A stretch of DNA of 28,119 nt from CAZCEC01 sp964497615. GTDB lineage: Bacteria; Chloroflexota; Anaerolineae; Anaerolineales; UBA6663. Position 1 is the stretch's first letter; every line of letters begins with the position of its first letter. The notes under the pieces are model-generated. The model was given only the letters and a program-made list of their open reading frames with translations. It did not search any database and had not been told where the DNA came from. The position numbers and the translations under genes were made by a program. Of the stretch, positions 22,195 through 28,119 are shown one piece after another. The stretch lies in assembly GCA_964497615.1 (NCBI GenBank), contig CAZCEC010000081.1:1-28119 (forward strand). The letters are read 5' to 3'.

Positions 22195-22345
22195 TGTCAT
22201 GTTGAGCGCGTCCCCACCCGTCTGTGCCTCCCGCCCGCGCCGCGCGCGAAACATATCGCAGTCTCATCGGCGCACCGTCAACGATACCTTTCGCGCGCCG
22301 CCACGCTGTTTCCGCCTATCGCCTGCGTTCGCGCTCAAGGTGACA
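22195..22345. mobile_element. MITE-like interspersed repeat, copy D (best preserved ends)
   Basis: Ends TGTCATGTTGAGCGCG and (reverse complement) TGTCACCTTGAGCGCG are inverted with two mismatches. Internal arms GCGCGCGAAACATATC and GATACCTTTCGCGCGC pair, giving nested hairpins. The element is 151 bp long with no reading frame of note. Confidence 0.75.
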
Positions 22346-22423
22346 GCGCATCGCATAGGATGGATTGAACTGCGACGAGCGCCATGCCCGTGCGCTCCCG
22401 GCATTAAGCGCAGCGCTGCCCCT

Positions 22424-22488
22424 GTAGTAGCGACTTCAGTCGCCGCCCGCCGATAGGTCCAGCCGGGTGCGACTAAAGTCGCTACTAC
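22424..22488. repeat. REP-like palindrome (GTAGTAGCGACTT type)
   Basis: GTAGTAGCGACTTCAGTCGC (22424-22443) is inverted as GCGACTAAAGTCGCTACTAC (22469-22488), with a 25-base centre. It fills part of the 430-base gap between the small gene and the RraA-like gene; the last 80 bases before that gene's stop show only short CT-rich and CAC-rich repeats. Confidence 0.8.
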
Positions 22489-22571
22489 GTCATTCCCTCA
22501 CTTACACACTTTCCACTTACACACGCTTGCGGTCGCCGGTCGTCCCTCGCACACGCTCACCCGCCCACGCG

Positions 22572-23390
22572 CTACTTCTTCCGATTCACCTTCCAATTCT
22601 CAAAATCCGCCTTGATGGTGTCGTTCCAGGCCGAGTCAATCTCGCCTGACGTGTAGATGCCCTCCGCCAGCCGGCTCTTGCCGAACTCGTCGCGCACGCG
22701 GATGTCCTCGCTCTCCTCCACCACCTTCTGCGCCAGGTGCGGCGGGATGAACAGCACCCCCGTCGGCGTCCCCAGCACCACGTCCCCTGGCAGCACCGTC
22801 GTCGCCCCGATGCGGATGGGGATGTTCAGCCCGGCCAGGGTCACATCGGCGATGCCGGTCGGGTCCATCCCGCGCATGTAGATGTTGACGTGATTAAGCT
22901 GGATCAGGCCCTGGTAGTCGCGCACGCCGCCGTCAATCACCGCCCCGGCGCGGGTGCGGCGCGCCACCGCCGTGCCCAGGTTGTCGCCCACCACCGTGCC
23001 GTCCTTCACCTTGCCAAAGATGTCCACCACCATCACGTCGTTCAACTGCAAGCTCTCGATGATCCACGAGTTCTGCCCGCCCGCGCTGCCGCGCCCCTCG
23101 CCCACGCCCGTCTGCTGCACCACGTCGTGATAGTCTGGCCGGTGCGGCAGGAACTGGGCCGTCACCGCGCGCCCCACCGTGATGGTGCCGGGGTGCGTCT
23201 CGCGCCAGTTGGGCTCGAACTGGCGCGGATAGCCCGCGTGCAGCAGCGTGCCCCAGGCCTCCTCCGTGGTCACTTCCTTCATCCGTTCCAGCAGGTCGTC
23301 GGGCACCTTGGGGCGGCCGTCGGCGAACCGCTCGAACGGGTTCAGGTGAGTCAATTGGATCAGATCTTCGACGGACGGTTGCACCCGCAT
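22572..23390 (-). CDS. RraA-like protein / putative 4-hydroxy-4-methyl-2-oxoglutarate aldolase
   Basis: The 272-residue product belongs to the RraA / HMG-aldolase fold family, whose members cleave 4-hydroxy-2-oxo acids to pyruvate or, as RraA, bind RNase E. Family features are GDNLGTAVARRTRAGAVIDGG and the Arg-Asp pair R157-D158 in GGVRD, equivalent to the metal-site and substrate residues of HMG aldolase. It is about 50 residues longer than the typical enzyme, mainly at the N-terminus. I chose the ATG at 23390 because AAGGAG lies nine bases upstream; the longer frame crosses the intergenic region. An aldolase is more likely than an RNase E regulator, since RraA-type regulation is described mainly in Proteobacteria. 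The nearby sugar-acid dehydratase gene is consistent with a 2-oxo acid pathway, but the genes are not in one operon. Confidence 0.82.
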   Translation of the reverse strand: MRVQPSVEDLIQLTHLNPFERFADGRPKVPDDLLERMKEVTTEEAWGTLLHAGYPRQFEPNWRETHPGTITVGRAVTAQFLPHRPDYHDVVQQTGVGEGRGSAGGQNSWIIESLQLNDVMVVDIFGKVKDGTVVGDNLGTAVARRTRAGAVIDGGVRDYQGLIQLNHVNIYMRGMDPTGIADVTLAGLNIPIRIGATTVLPGDVVLGTPTGVLFIPPHLAQKVVEESEDIRVRDEFGKSRLAEGIYTSGEIDSAWNDTIKADFENWKVNRKK

Positions 23391-23401
23391 GGCAAGCTTC
23401 T

Positions 23402-23437
23402 CCTTATAAGGCGGCCCCAGCGCGCCGCGCTGGGGCC
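23402..23437 (-). promoter_or_regulatory. Strong leader hairpin before the RraA-like gene
   Basis: GGCCCCAGCGC (23413-23423) pairs perfectly with GCGCTGGGGCC (23427-23437) across a three-base loop. The adjacent palindrome CCTTATAAGG (23402-23411) contains the start of the ribosome-binding site. The stem ends about ten bases from the AAGGAG, so it could affect translation or mRNA stability. Confidence 0.5.
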
Positions 23438-23466
23438 AGGTGATGACAAAACTGGTTTGGCGGTCC

Positions 23467-23496
23467 AGTGTAACCCAAAACGCCCGACTCCGTAAA
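23467..23496 (-). promoter_or_regulatory. Possible promoter of the RraA-like gene
   Basis: On the minus strand TTTACG (23496-23491), 18 bases, then TACACT (23472-23467). This would give a leader of about 70 bases that contains the strong hairpin. The match to consensus is moderate. Confidence 0.35.
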
Positions 23497-23584
23497 TCGC
23501 CCGCTTGCCATTCTGCCCATTCCGTTCCACAATCGCCCCCACGTCGTAGGCGTTGGCCGTGCCCTCCACCCCACAGGCAGCTTC

Positions 23585-25798
23585 GTGACCCTTCGTGAAA
23601 TTCGTGCCATTCGTGGCAGAGACCTGATCTTGTCCCATTCACTCCCGCGCCTCACCCTGACGCTCGCGCTGGCCGCCGTGCTGGCCGCCCCCTTCGGCGT
23701 CCTCGCTGCCCCGCCGCCGCGGCCGGCCGCCCTCCCCCATGCCCAAGACGCCCTGCCGCGCTTCGAGCCGGAGACCTGCTGGTTCGACCTGCCCGAGGCC
23801 GAAGTGGCCGGCGAGACCCTGGTGTGCGGCTGGCTGGTGGTGCCCGAAGAGCACGGCATGCCCGACTCGCTCACCCTGCGGCTGGCCGTCGTGCTCATCC
23901 GCTCGCTCACCTTCGATCCCCCGCCGGAGCCGGTCGTCTTTGTGCCCGAGCACCCCGGCCAGGGCGCCATCGCCACGCAGGCCGCCGCGCTCCTCAGCCA
24001 CCCCATGCGCGATCTGCGCGACCTCGTGGTCTACGACCCGCGCGGCGCGGGCTTCTCCCAGCCGTCGCTCTTCTGCCCCGAGGTGGAGGCCGTCGTCCTG
24101 GAGCAATACGCCCACCCGCTGGACCCGGCCGCCGCCGGCCAGGCCTACAACGCCGCTGCCCTGGCTTGCCGCGAGCGCCTGGTGCTGGGCGGCGTCAATC
24201 TCTCCGCCTATAACACCCTGGAGGCCGCCGCCGACCTGGAAGACCTGCGCCGCGCGCTGGGCTTCGGCCAGATGAACCTGTACGCCCGCGGCTACGGCGC
24301 CCGCGTGGTGCTCAACACCGTCCGCCAGTTCCCGGAGGGCGTGCGCGGCGCGGTGCTCGACGGCCCCCACACCCCGCTCAACAACCTGCTCACCGACGGG
24401 CCGGCCACCGCCAGCTTCGCGCTGGACGAGTTCTTCGCCGCCTGCGCCGCCCTGCCGCGCTGCAACGTCTGGCACCGCCAGTTGGAGCGCGAAGTGGTCA
24501 ATACCGTTGACCGGCTCAACAGCCGCCCGGCCAGCCTCACCCTGGTGGACCCCTACACCGGCGCGGCGCACCCGCTCACCCTCACCGGCGACGCCCTGAC
24601 GGGCTATCTGCTGCAACTGCTGGCCCGCACCGACGCGCTGACCCTGATGCCCGAGCTGCTCCAGCGTATCGCCGACGGGCAATATGGCCCGCTGGAGTCG
24701 TTCATCTCGTCGGTCGCCTTCGACCCCAGCTTCGCCCCCGGCGCCTACTGGTCTGCCGTGTGCGCCGAGGACGGCGCCGCCCAGCTTGGCCCGCCCGATG
24801 TGAGCAACCTGCGCCGCCAGGTGCAGTACCAGGCCGCCCTCGTCCAGTCCGCCTTCGAGCTGTGCCAGTCGTGGCGCGTGCGCTCCATCCTGCCCCTCGC
24901 CGCCCAGCCCATCATCAGCAGCACCGTGCCCGCGCTGATCCTCAACGGCAACTTTGACCCCTACACCCAGCGCCACAACGGCGAGCTGGCGGCCGCCTCC
25001 TTCAACCAGGCGGCCAACCTGGTCTTCATCAACGCCGGCCACGGCGTCTATCCGGCGGCGGGCGACTGCGCCACGGAGATGGTGGAAGACTTCTGGGAGA
25101 CGCCCGGCCTCGAGCTGGATACGGGCTGCGTCGAGGAAACCCCCGAGCTTGATTTCGTCATCCCGCCCGACGTGGTGGAGATGCCGGTGCGCGGCCTGCT
25201 GAACGACCTGCGCGCCCAGCGCACGCAGACCCTCGTGTGGCTGGCCTTCCTCTCGCTCGCCACCCTGGTCCTGCTCTCCACCCTGATCGTCTTCCCGCTG
25301 GCCGCCTTGTTCGGCAAGAAGGACGACGGGCTGGAGATGCCAGCCTTCCCCAGCGAGATCCCCACCGAAATCCCTACCAGCCTGCCGCCCATGCCCACCG
25401 CGCCGCCGGACCTGTCGCAGGCCGGCTCCATCCTGCCCAACGCCGCGCCGTGGATTGCGGTGCTCTTTGGGCTGGGGGTGCTGGCGCTGGGCGTGGCCTT
25501 CCCGCTGCTGGTCGTCCCGGTGCTGGAGGCCGGCGCGCCCATTACGTGGATTGGGCTGCCCGGCTCGCTCACGTGGTACGCCATCGTGCCGGTGGCGCTG
25601 GTGGTGCTGGCCCTCCTGATGCTCATTACCACCGTGGCGCTGTGGCTCAACAAGGCCACCGCGCGCGGGCGCAAGCTCTATCACGCCCTGTTATTACCGG
25701 CCGCCCTGCTGGCCCTCGGCCTGCTCATCGGCGCGGGCGCGCTGCTGCCCGCCTGGCGTTTCCTCGTCACGTCCTTTGCCAGCACCGTCGGCCGGTAA
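23585..25798 (+). CDS. S33-type alpha/beta hydrolase homologue lacking the nucleophile serine, with four C-terminal membrane helices
   Basis: After a signal sequence (LTLTLALAAVLAAPFGVLAA), the region to about residue 520 resembles secreted proline-iminopeptidase/TAP-type hydrolases: VYDPRGAGFS, NLYARGYGARVVL, a cap region, LILNGNFDPYTQ and INAGHGVYP. The Asp (D458) and His (H486) of the triad are present. The nucleophile position, normally Ser in GxSYG, is glycine (G236, codon GGC). The oxyanion HGGPG-type motif is also altered (EHPGQGA). A proline-rich linker and four membrane helices follow (about 549-575, 623-647, 664-688, 698-724). It may therefore be a binding or scaffold protein rather than a peptidase. 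The GTG at 23585 lies in a TTCGTG simple repeat, so a TTG at 23630 (722 residues) is an equally good start. Confidence 0.82.
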   Translation: MTLREIRAIRGRDLILSHSLPRLTLTLALAAVLAAPFGVLAAPPPRPAALPHAQDALPRFEPETCWFDLPEAEVAGETLVCGWLVVPEEHGMPDSLTLRLAVVLIRSLTFDPPPEPVVFVPEHPGQGAIATQAAALLSHPMRDLRDLVVYDPRGAGFSQPSLFCPEVEAVVLEQYAHPLDPAAAGQAYNAAALACRERLVLGGVNLSAYNTLEAAADLEDLRRALGFGQMNLYARGYGARVVLNTVRQFPEGVRGAVLDGPHTPLNNLLTDGPATASFALDEFFAACAALPRCNVWHRQLEREVVNTVDRLNSRPASLTLVDPYTGAAHPLTLTGDALTGYLLQLLARTDALTLMPELLQRIADGQYGPLESFISSVAFDPSFAPGAYWSAVCAEDGAAQLGPPDVSNLRRQVQYQAALVQSAFELCQSWRVRSILPLAAQPIISSTVPALILNGNFDPYTQRHNGELAAASFNQAANLVFINAGHGVYPAAGDCATEMVEDFWETPGLELDTGCVEETPELDFVIPPDVVEMPVRGLLNDLRAQRTQTLVWLAFLSLATLVLLSTLIVFPLAALFGKKDDGLEMPAFPSEIPTEIPTSLPPMPTAPPDLSQAGSILPNAAPWIAVLFGLGVLALGVAFPLLVVPVLEAGAPITWIGLPGSLTWYAIVPVALVVLALLMLITTVALWLNKATARGRKLYHALLLPAALLALGLLIGAGALLPAWRFLVTSFASTVGR

Positions 25799-25842
25799 GC
25801 GCTCCACCACTGCCTGCCCGCTTGCTTAATCCCGAATAGACC

Positions 25843-26814
25843 GTGATCGAGACTTCAGCCATCAACCCCGCCCCGCCCAGTGTGGCCGGCTTGACCTGGC
25901 GCGTCATTGACCGCCGTCACCTGGCGGCGCTGGTTGACCTCGCCCGCGTCTGCCTCCGGGCCGACGGCGGCCTGCCTTTTCTGTTTCAGCCCGATAGCCT
26001 CCAGGAGCGCTTCTTTCCGGACGCGCCCGGAGCCGGGATCGGCGCCTTCGATCCTGAGCAGCGCCTGGCCGCTTGCGCCACGGTCCACCTGGATGGCGAC
26101 GGGGCCATGCAGCGGGCCACGCTCGCCGGCAGTGTTCGGCCAGACCTCCGCCGCCAGGGCCTCGGCGCGTACCTGATGTGCTGGAGCCAGGCCCAGGCCC
26201 AGGCGCTGCTTACGGCAGGCGCCGCCGGCCAGCGGCTCCTGCGCGTCGCTACCGAATCACTCACCGAGCCAGCGCATCGCCTGTACCTGGCCCACGGCTT
26301 TGAGTCCGTGTTTGATGAACTCGTGATGCGCCGCGACCTTCAACAGCCCTTGCCAGACCGGCCCCTGCCGGAGGGCGTGACGCTCACGACGTGGCAGCCG
26401 GAGGTGGCCGGGCAATTCTTTCAGGCCTATCACGCGGCCTTCCGCGAGCGGCCGGGCTTCCCCGGCTGGAGCGCGGCGGAATGGATTGGCCACGTGACCG
26501 GCAACGACCTCCGGCCAGAGTGGACGCTCTTGGCGTACGCTGGCGACGCGCCGCTGGGCTTCGTCATTGGCACCATCGACCTGACCGGCAGCCCGCCGGG
26601 CGGCTACGTGTGGCAGATTGGCGTCGTTCCGGAAGCGCGCCGGCGCGGGCTGGCCTCAGCCCTCATGGTCGAGTCGTTGCGGCGCATGCAGGCGGCTGGC
26701 GCGCCGTGCGCCGAGCTGCTCGTCCACACCAACAATCCTGGCGCCTTTCAGGCCTACGCCGGGTTGGGTTTCATTACCATAGGCCGCCGCGCCCGTTACG
26801 AGCGATCGCTCTAG
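25843..26814 (+). CDS. Tandem GNAT-family acetyltransferase
   Basis: The 323-residue cytoplasmic protein contains two GNAT domains. The acetyl-CoA loops are RPDLRRQGLGAYLM in the first half and VPEARRRGLASALM in the second, each preceded by the usual beta-strand. GNAT enzymes transfer an acyl group from acyl-CoA to an amine. The double-domain plan is that of mycothiol synthase MshD and many uncharacterised proteins. No mycothiol genes are nearby and the substrate is unknown. The GTG at 25843 is the only sensible start; no clear ribosome-binding site precedes it. The dehydratase gene begins four bases after its stop, so the two are probably co-transcribed. Confidence 0.85.
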   Translation: MIETSAINPAPPSVAGLTWRVIDRRHLAALVDLARVCLRADGGLPFLFQPDSLQERFFPDAPGAGIGAFDPEQRLAACATVHLDGDGAMQRATLAGSVRPDLRRQGLGAYLMCWSQAQAQALLTAGAAGQRLLRVATESLTEPAHRLYLAHGFESVFDELVMRRDLQQPLPDRPLPEGVTLTTWQPEVAGQFFQAYHAAFRERPGFPGWSAAEWIGHVTGNDLRPEWTLLAYAGDAPLGFVIGTIDLTGSPPGGYVWQIGVVPEARRRGLASALMVESLRRMQAAGAPCAELLVHTNNPGAFQAYAGLGFITIGRRARYERSL

Positions 26815-26818
26815 CCCT

Positions 26819-27958
26819 ATGAAAATCACCCTCATCGAACAATTCTTTCCGCACCCGCGCATCCGCCTCGTCAAAGTCTCCACCGATGCGGGCCTGGTGG
26901 GGTGGGGGGAAACCACCCTGGAAGGCAAGCCCCGCTCCACCAGCGCCGCCGTGGACGAGATGGCCGAGTACCTCATCGGCCGCGACCCGCTGCGCATCGA
27001 GCACCACTGGCAGCAGATCTACCGCTCCGCCTTCTTTCGCGGCGGCTCTGTCGTCATGTCCGCCCTGGCCGGGCTGGACCAGGCCCTGTGGGACCTCGCC
27101 GGCCACTACTTCAACGTCCCGGTCTATCAACTTCTCGGCGGCGCGGTGCGCGACCGCATCCGCGTCTACGCCCATTGGGGCATCCTGGACCTGGACCCGG
27201 CCACGCTCGACCTCGCGCGCCAGCGCCTGGAGTGGCTCCAGACGATGGGCCACAACGCCTTCAAGAGCGGCCCGCGCGGCCACTGGCGCGGCCACGAGTC
27301 GCCCGCCTATGTGGACCAGTTCGTCCGGCGCGCCTACCTGATGCGCGAATGGGTGGGCCCCGACGCCGAGATCGCCTTCGACTTCCACGGCCAGTTCACC
27401 CCCGCCATGGCGATTGAAGTCTGCCACCAGATCAAGGACATGCGCCCGATGTTCGTGGAGGAGCCGGTGCCGCAGGAGAACGTGGAGGCCCTCAAGCAGG
27501 TGACCGACCACGTGCCCATGCCCATCGCCACCGGCGAGCGCCTGCTCTCGCGTTGGGAGTTCCGGCGCGTCTTCGAGCTGCAGGCCGCCGCCTACGTCCA
27601 GCCCGACGCCTCGCACGCGGGCGGCATCAGCGAGCTTAAGAAGATCGCCAACATGGCCGAGACCTACTACATCCACGTCGCCCCGCACTGCGCCATCGGT
27701 CCCGTCGCCTTCGCCGCCTGCCTCCAGGTGGATGCCGCCGTGCCCAACTTCCTCATCCAGGAGCAGGTGGATGCCGCCCTGGGCGCGGGTCTGCTGGAAA
27801 CCGACTGGCAGGTGATTGACGGCCACGTGCCCCTGCCCACCGGCCCCGGCCTGGGCTTCAAGATCAACGAAGACGCCGTCCGCCGCACTGTCGAATACCG
27901 CGAGGAGTTGGGCGGCGAGTATTACCACCCCGCTGATGGGAGCGTGGTGGACTGGTAG
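26819..27958 (+). CDS. Galactonate dehydratase-like enolase-superfamily enzyme (DgoD-like)
   Basis: The 379-residue product is close in length and sequence to D-galactonate dehydratase (382 residues), which removes water from a sugar acid to give 2-keto-3-deoxygalactonate. The Mg ligands align at fixed spacing: D188 in FDFHG, E214 in VEEP and E240 in ATGERL. The catalytic histidines are H190 and H290 (APHC). QPDASHAGGISE, the N-terminal GLVGWGE and RGGSVVMSALAGLDQALWDLAG are also typical. Stereochemistry cannot be fixed from sequence, so a related sugar-acid dehydratase is possible. It lies four bases behind the GNAT gene with no ribosome-binding site, suggesting coupled translation. The next pathway enzymes (KDGal kinase or aldolase) are not in the window, although an RraA/HMG-aldolase-like gene lies 3.4 kb away. 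Confidence 0.93.
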   Translation: MKITLIEQFFPHPRIRLVKVSTDAGLVGWGETTLEGKPRSTSAAVDEMAEYLIGRDPLRIEHHWQQIYRSAFFRGGSVVMSALAGLDQALWDLAGHYFNVPVYQLLGGAVRDRIRVYAHWGILDLDPATLDLARQRLEWLQTMGHNAFKSGPRGHWRGHESPAYVDQFVRRAYLMREWVGPDAEIAFDFHGQFTPAMAIEVCHQIKDMRPMFVEEPVPQENVEALKQVTDHVPMPIATGERLLSRWEFRRVFELQAAAYVQPDASHAGGISELKKIANMAETYYIHVAPHCAIGPVAFAACLQVDAAVPNFLIQEQVDAALGAGLLETDWQVIDGHVPLPTGPGLGFKINEDAVRRTVEYREELGGEYYHPADGSVVDW

Positions 27959-28059
27959 GCCAATCCGACGACCGACGACGAGAGACGAAGGACGAAGGAA
28001 GGCACAATGCAGAAGGCACGCGACCGCAGACCGGGGGCGGCCCTTAAGCACAACCCATA

Positions 28060-28113
28060 GTCGGCGAAGGCCGACTTCGGGCAGTTGGTAGGCGCGGTTT
28101 CTAACCGCCGGCC
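28060..28113 (+). repeat. Double-hairpin interspersed repeat (GTCGGC family), copy 2
   Basis: GTCGGCGAAGGCCGACTTCG followed by GGCGCGGTTTCTAACCGCC closely matches 8557-8609. It lies about 100 bases after the dehydratase gene, beyond a GACGAAGGACGAAGG simple repeat (about 27978-27999). Confidence 0.75.
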
Positions 28114-28119
28114 AAAACG

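Noticed and set aside
22572..23642. Longer start for the RraA-like gene at 23642
   Set aside because: The extra 84 residues cross the divergent intergenic region and contain translated simple repeats, while ATG 23390 has a good ribosome-binding site.
23639..25684. 681-residue minus-strand open frame opposite the hydrolase gene
   Set aside because: Gln-, Gly- and His-rich shadow sequence without any motif.

Overview
The window reads as a high-GC (roughly two-thirds G+C) bacterial chromosome, most likely from the phylum Chloroflexota (Anaerolineae-like). This placement is an inference from gene style: a separate FeoB GTPase and gate protein, a DUF4157 protein, 'FTYQGRL' surface proteins with S74 chaperone tails, and gene gaps packed with short palindromic and simple-sequence repeats. 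No rRNA, tRNA, CRISPR array, phage gene or transposase gene is visible.

Left part (1-4750): the 3' end of an unrecognised coiled-coil gene, then a minus-strand set with a four-helix-bundle protein, homoserine kinase (thrB), a DUF4037-like nucleotidyltransferase and threonine synthase (thrC). ThrB and ThrC catalyse the last two steps of threonine synthesis. They are separated by the nucleotidyltransferase and two near-identical MITE-like elements.

Iron-uptake operon (4951-8200, minus): three genes joined by ATGA overlaps. The first encodes a membrane-anchored DtxR/MntR-type repressor carrying two FeoA-like domains, the second the FeoB GTPase, and the third the FeoB membrane gate. A DtxR-box-like sequence lies in the promoter. 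Next comes a divergent pair (TPR-like protein and a two-helix membrane protein) enclosed by a 106-bp inverted repeat.

Centre (9840-14704): a tungsten aldehyde:ferredoxin oxidoreductase behind a textbook promoter, a 61-bp tandem repeat, and an 811-residue protein. The latter joins an N-terminal DUF4157 domain (HExxH) to two copies of a module containing a GGDEF-like domain. The first copy keeps GGDE and the second has lost it. A palindromic repeat sits in frame inside the DUF4157 domain. This is the most unusual protein in the window.

Surface-protein region (14924-22139): two paralogous secreted proteins, each with a signal peptide, an 'FTYQGRL' domain, a YadA-head-like array of 15-residue repeats, an S74 self-cleaving chaperone (Ser-Lys dyad) and a C-terminal membrane helix. 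They flank a PatD-like aminobutyraldehyde dehydrogenase. Each is followed by the same large hairpin, the same promoter-like cassette and a MITE-like element. In the second copy a lower-GC small gene of unknown function lies between cassette and element.

Right part (22572-27958): an RraA/HMG-aldolase-like protein (minus), divergent from an S33-type alpha/beta hydrolase whose nucleophile serine is replaced by glycine and which ends in four membrane helices. A tandem GNAT acetyltransferase follows, then a DgoD-like galactonate dehydratase with all metal ligands present. Several genes appear to have promoters placed for leaderless transcription.
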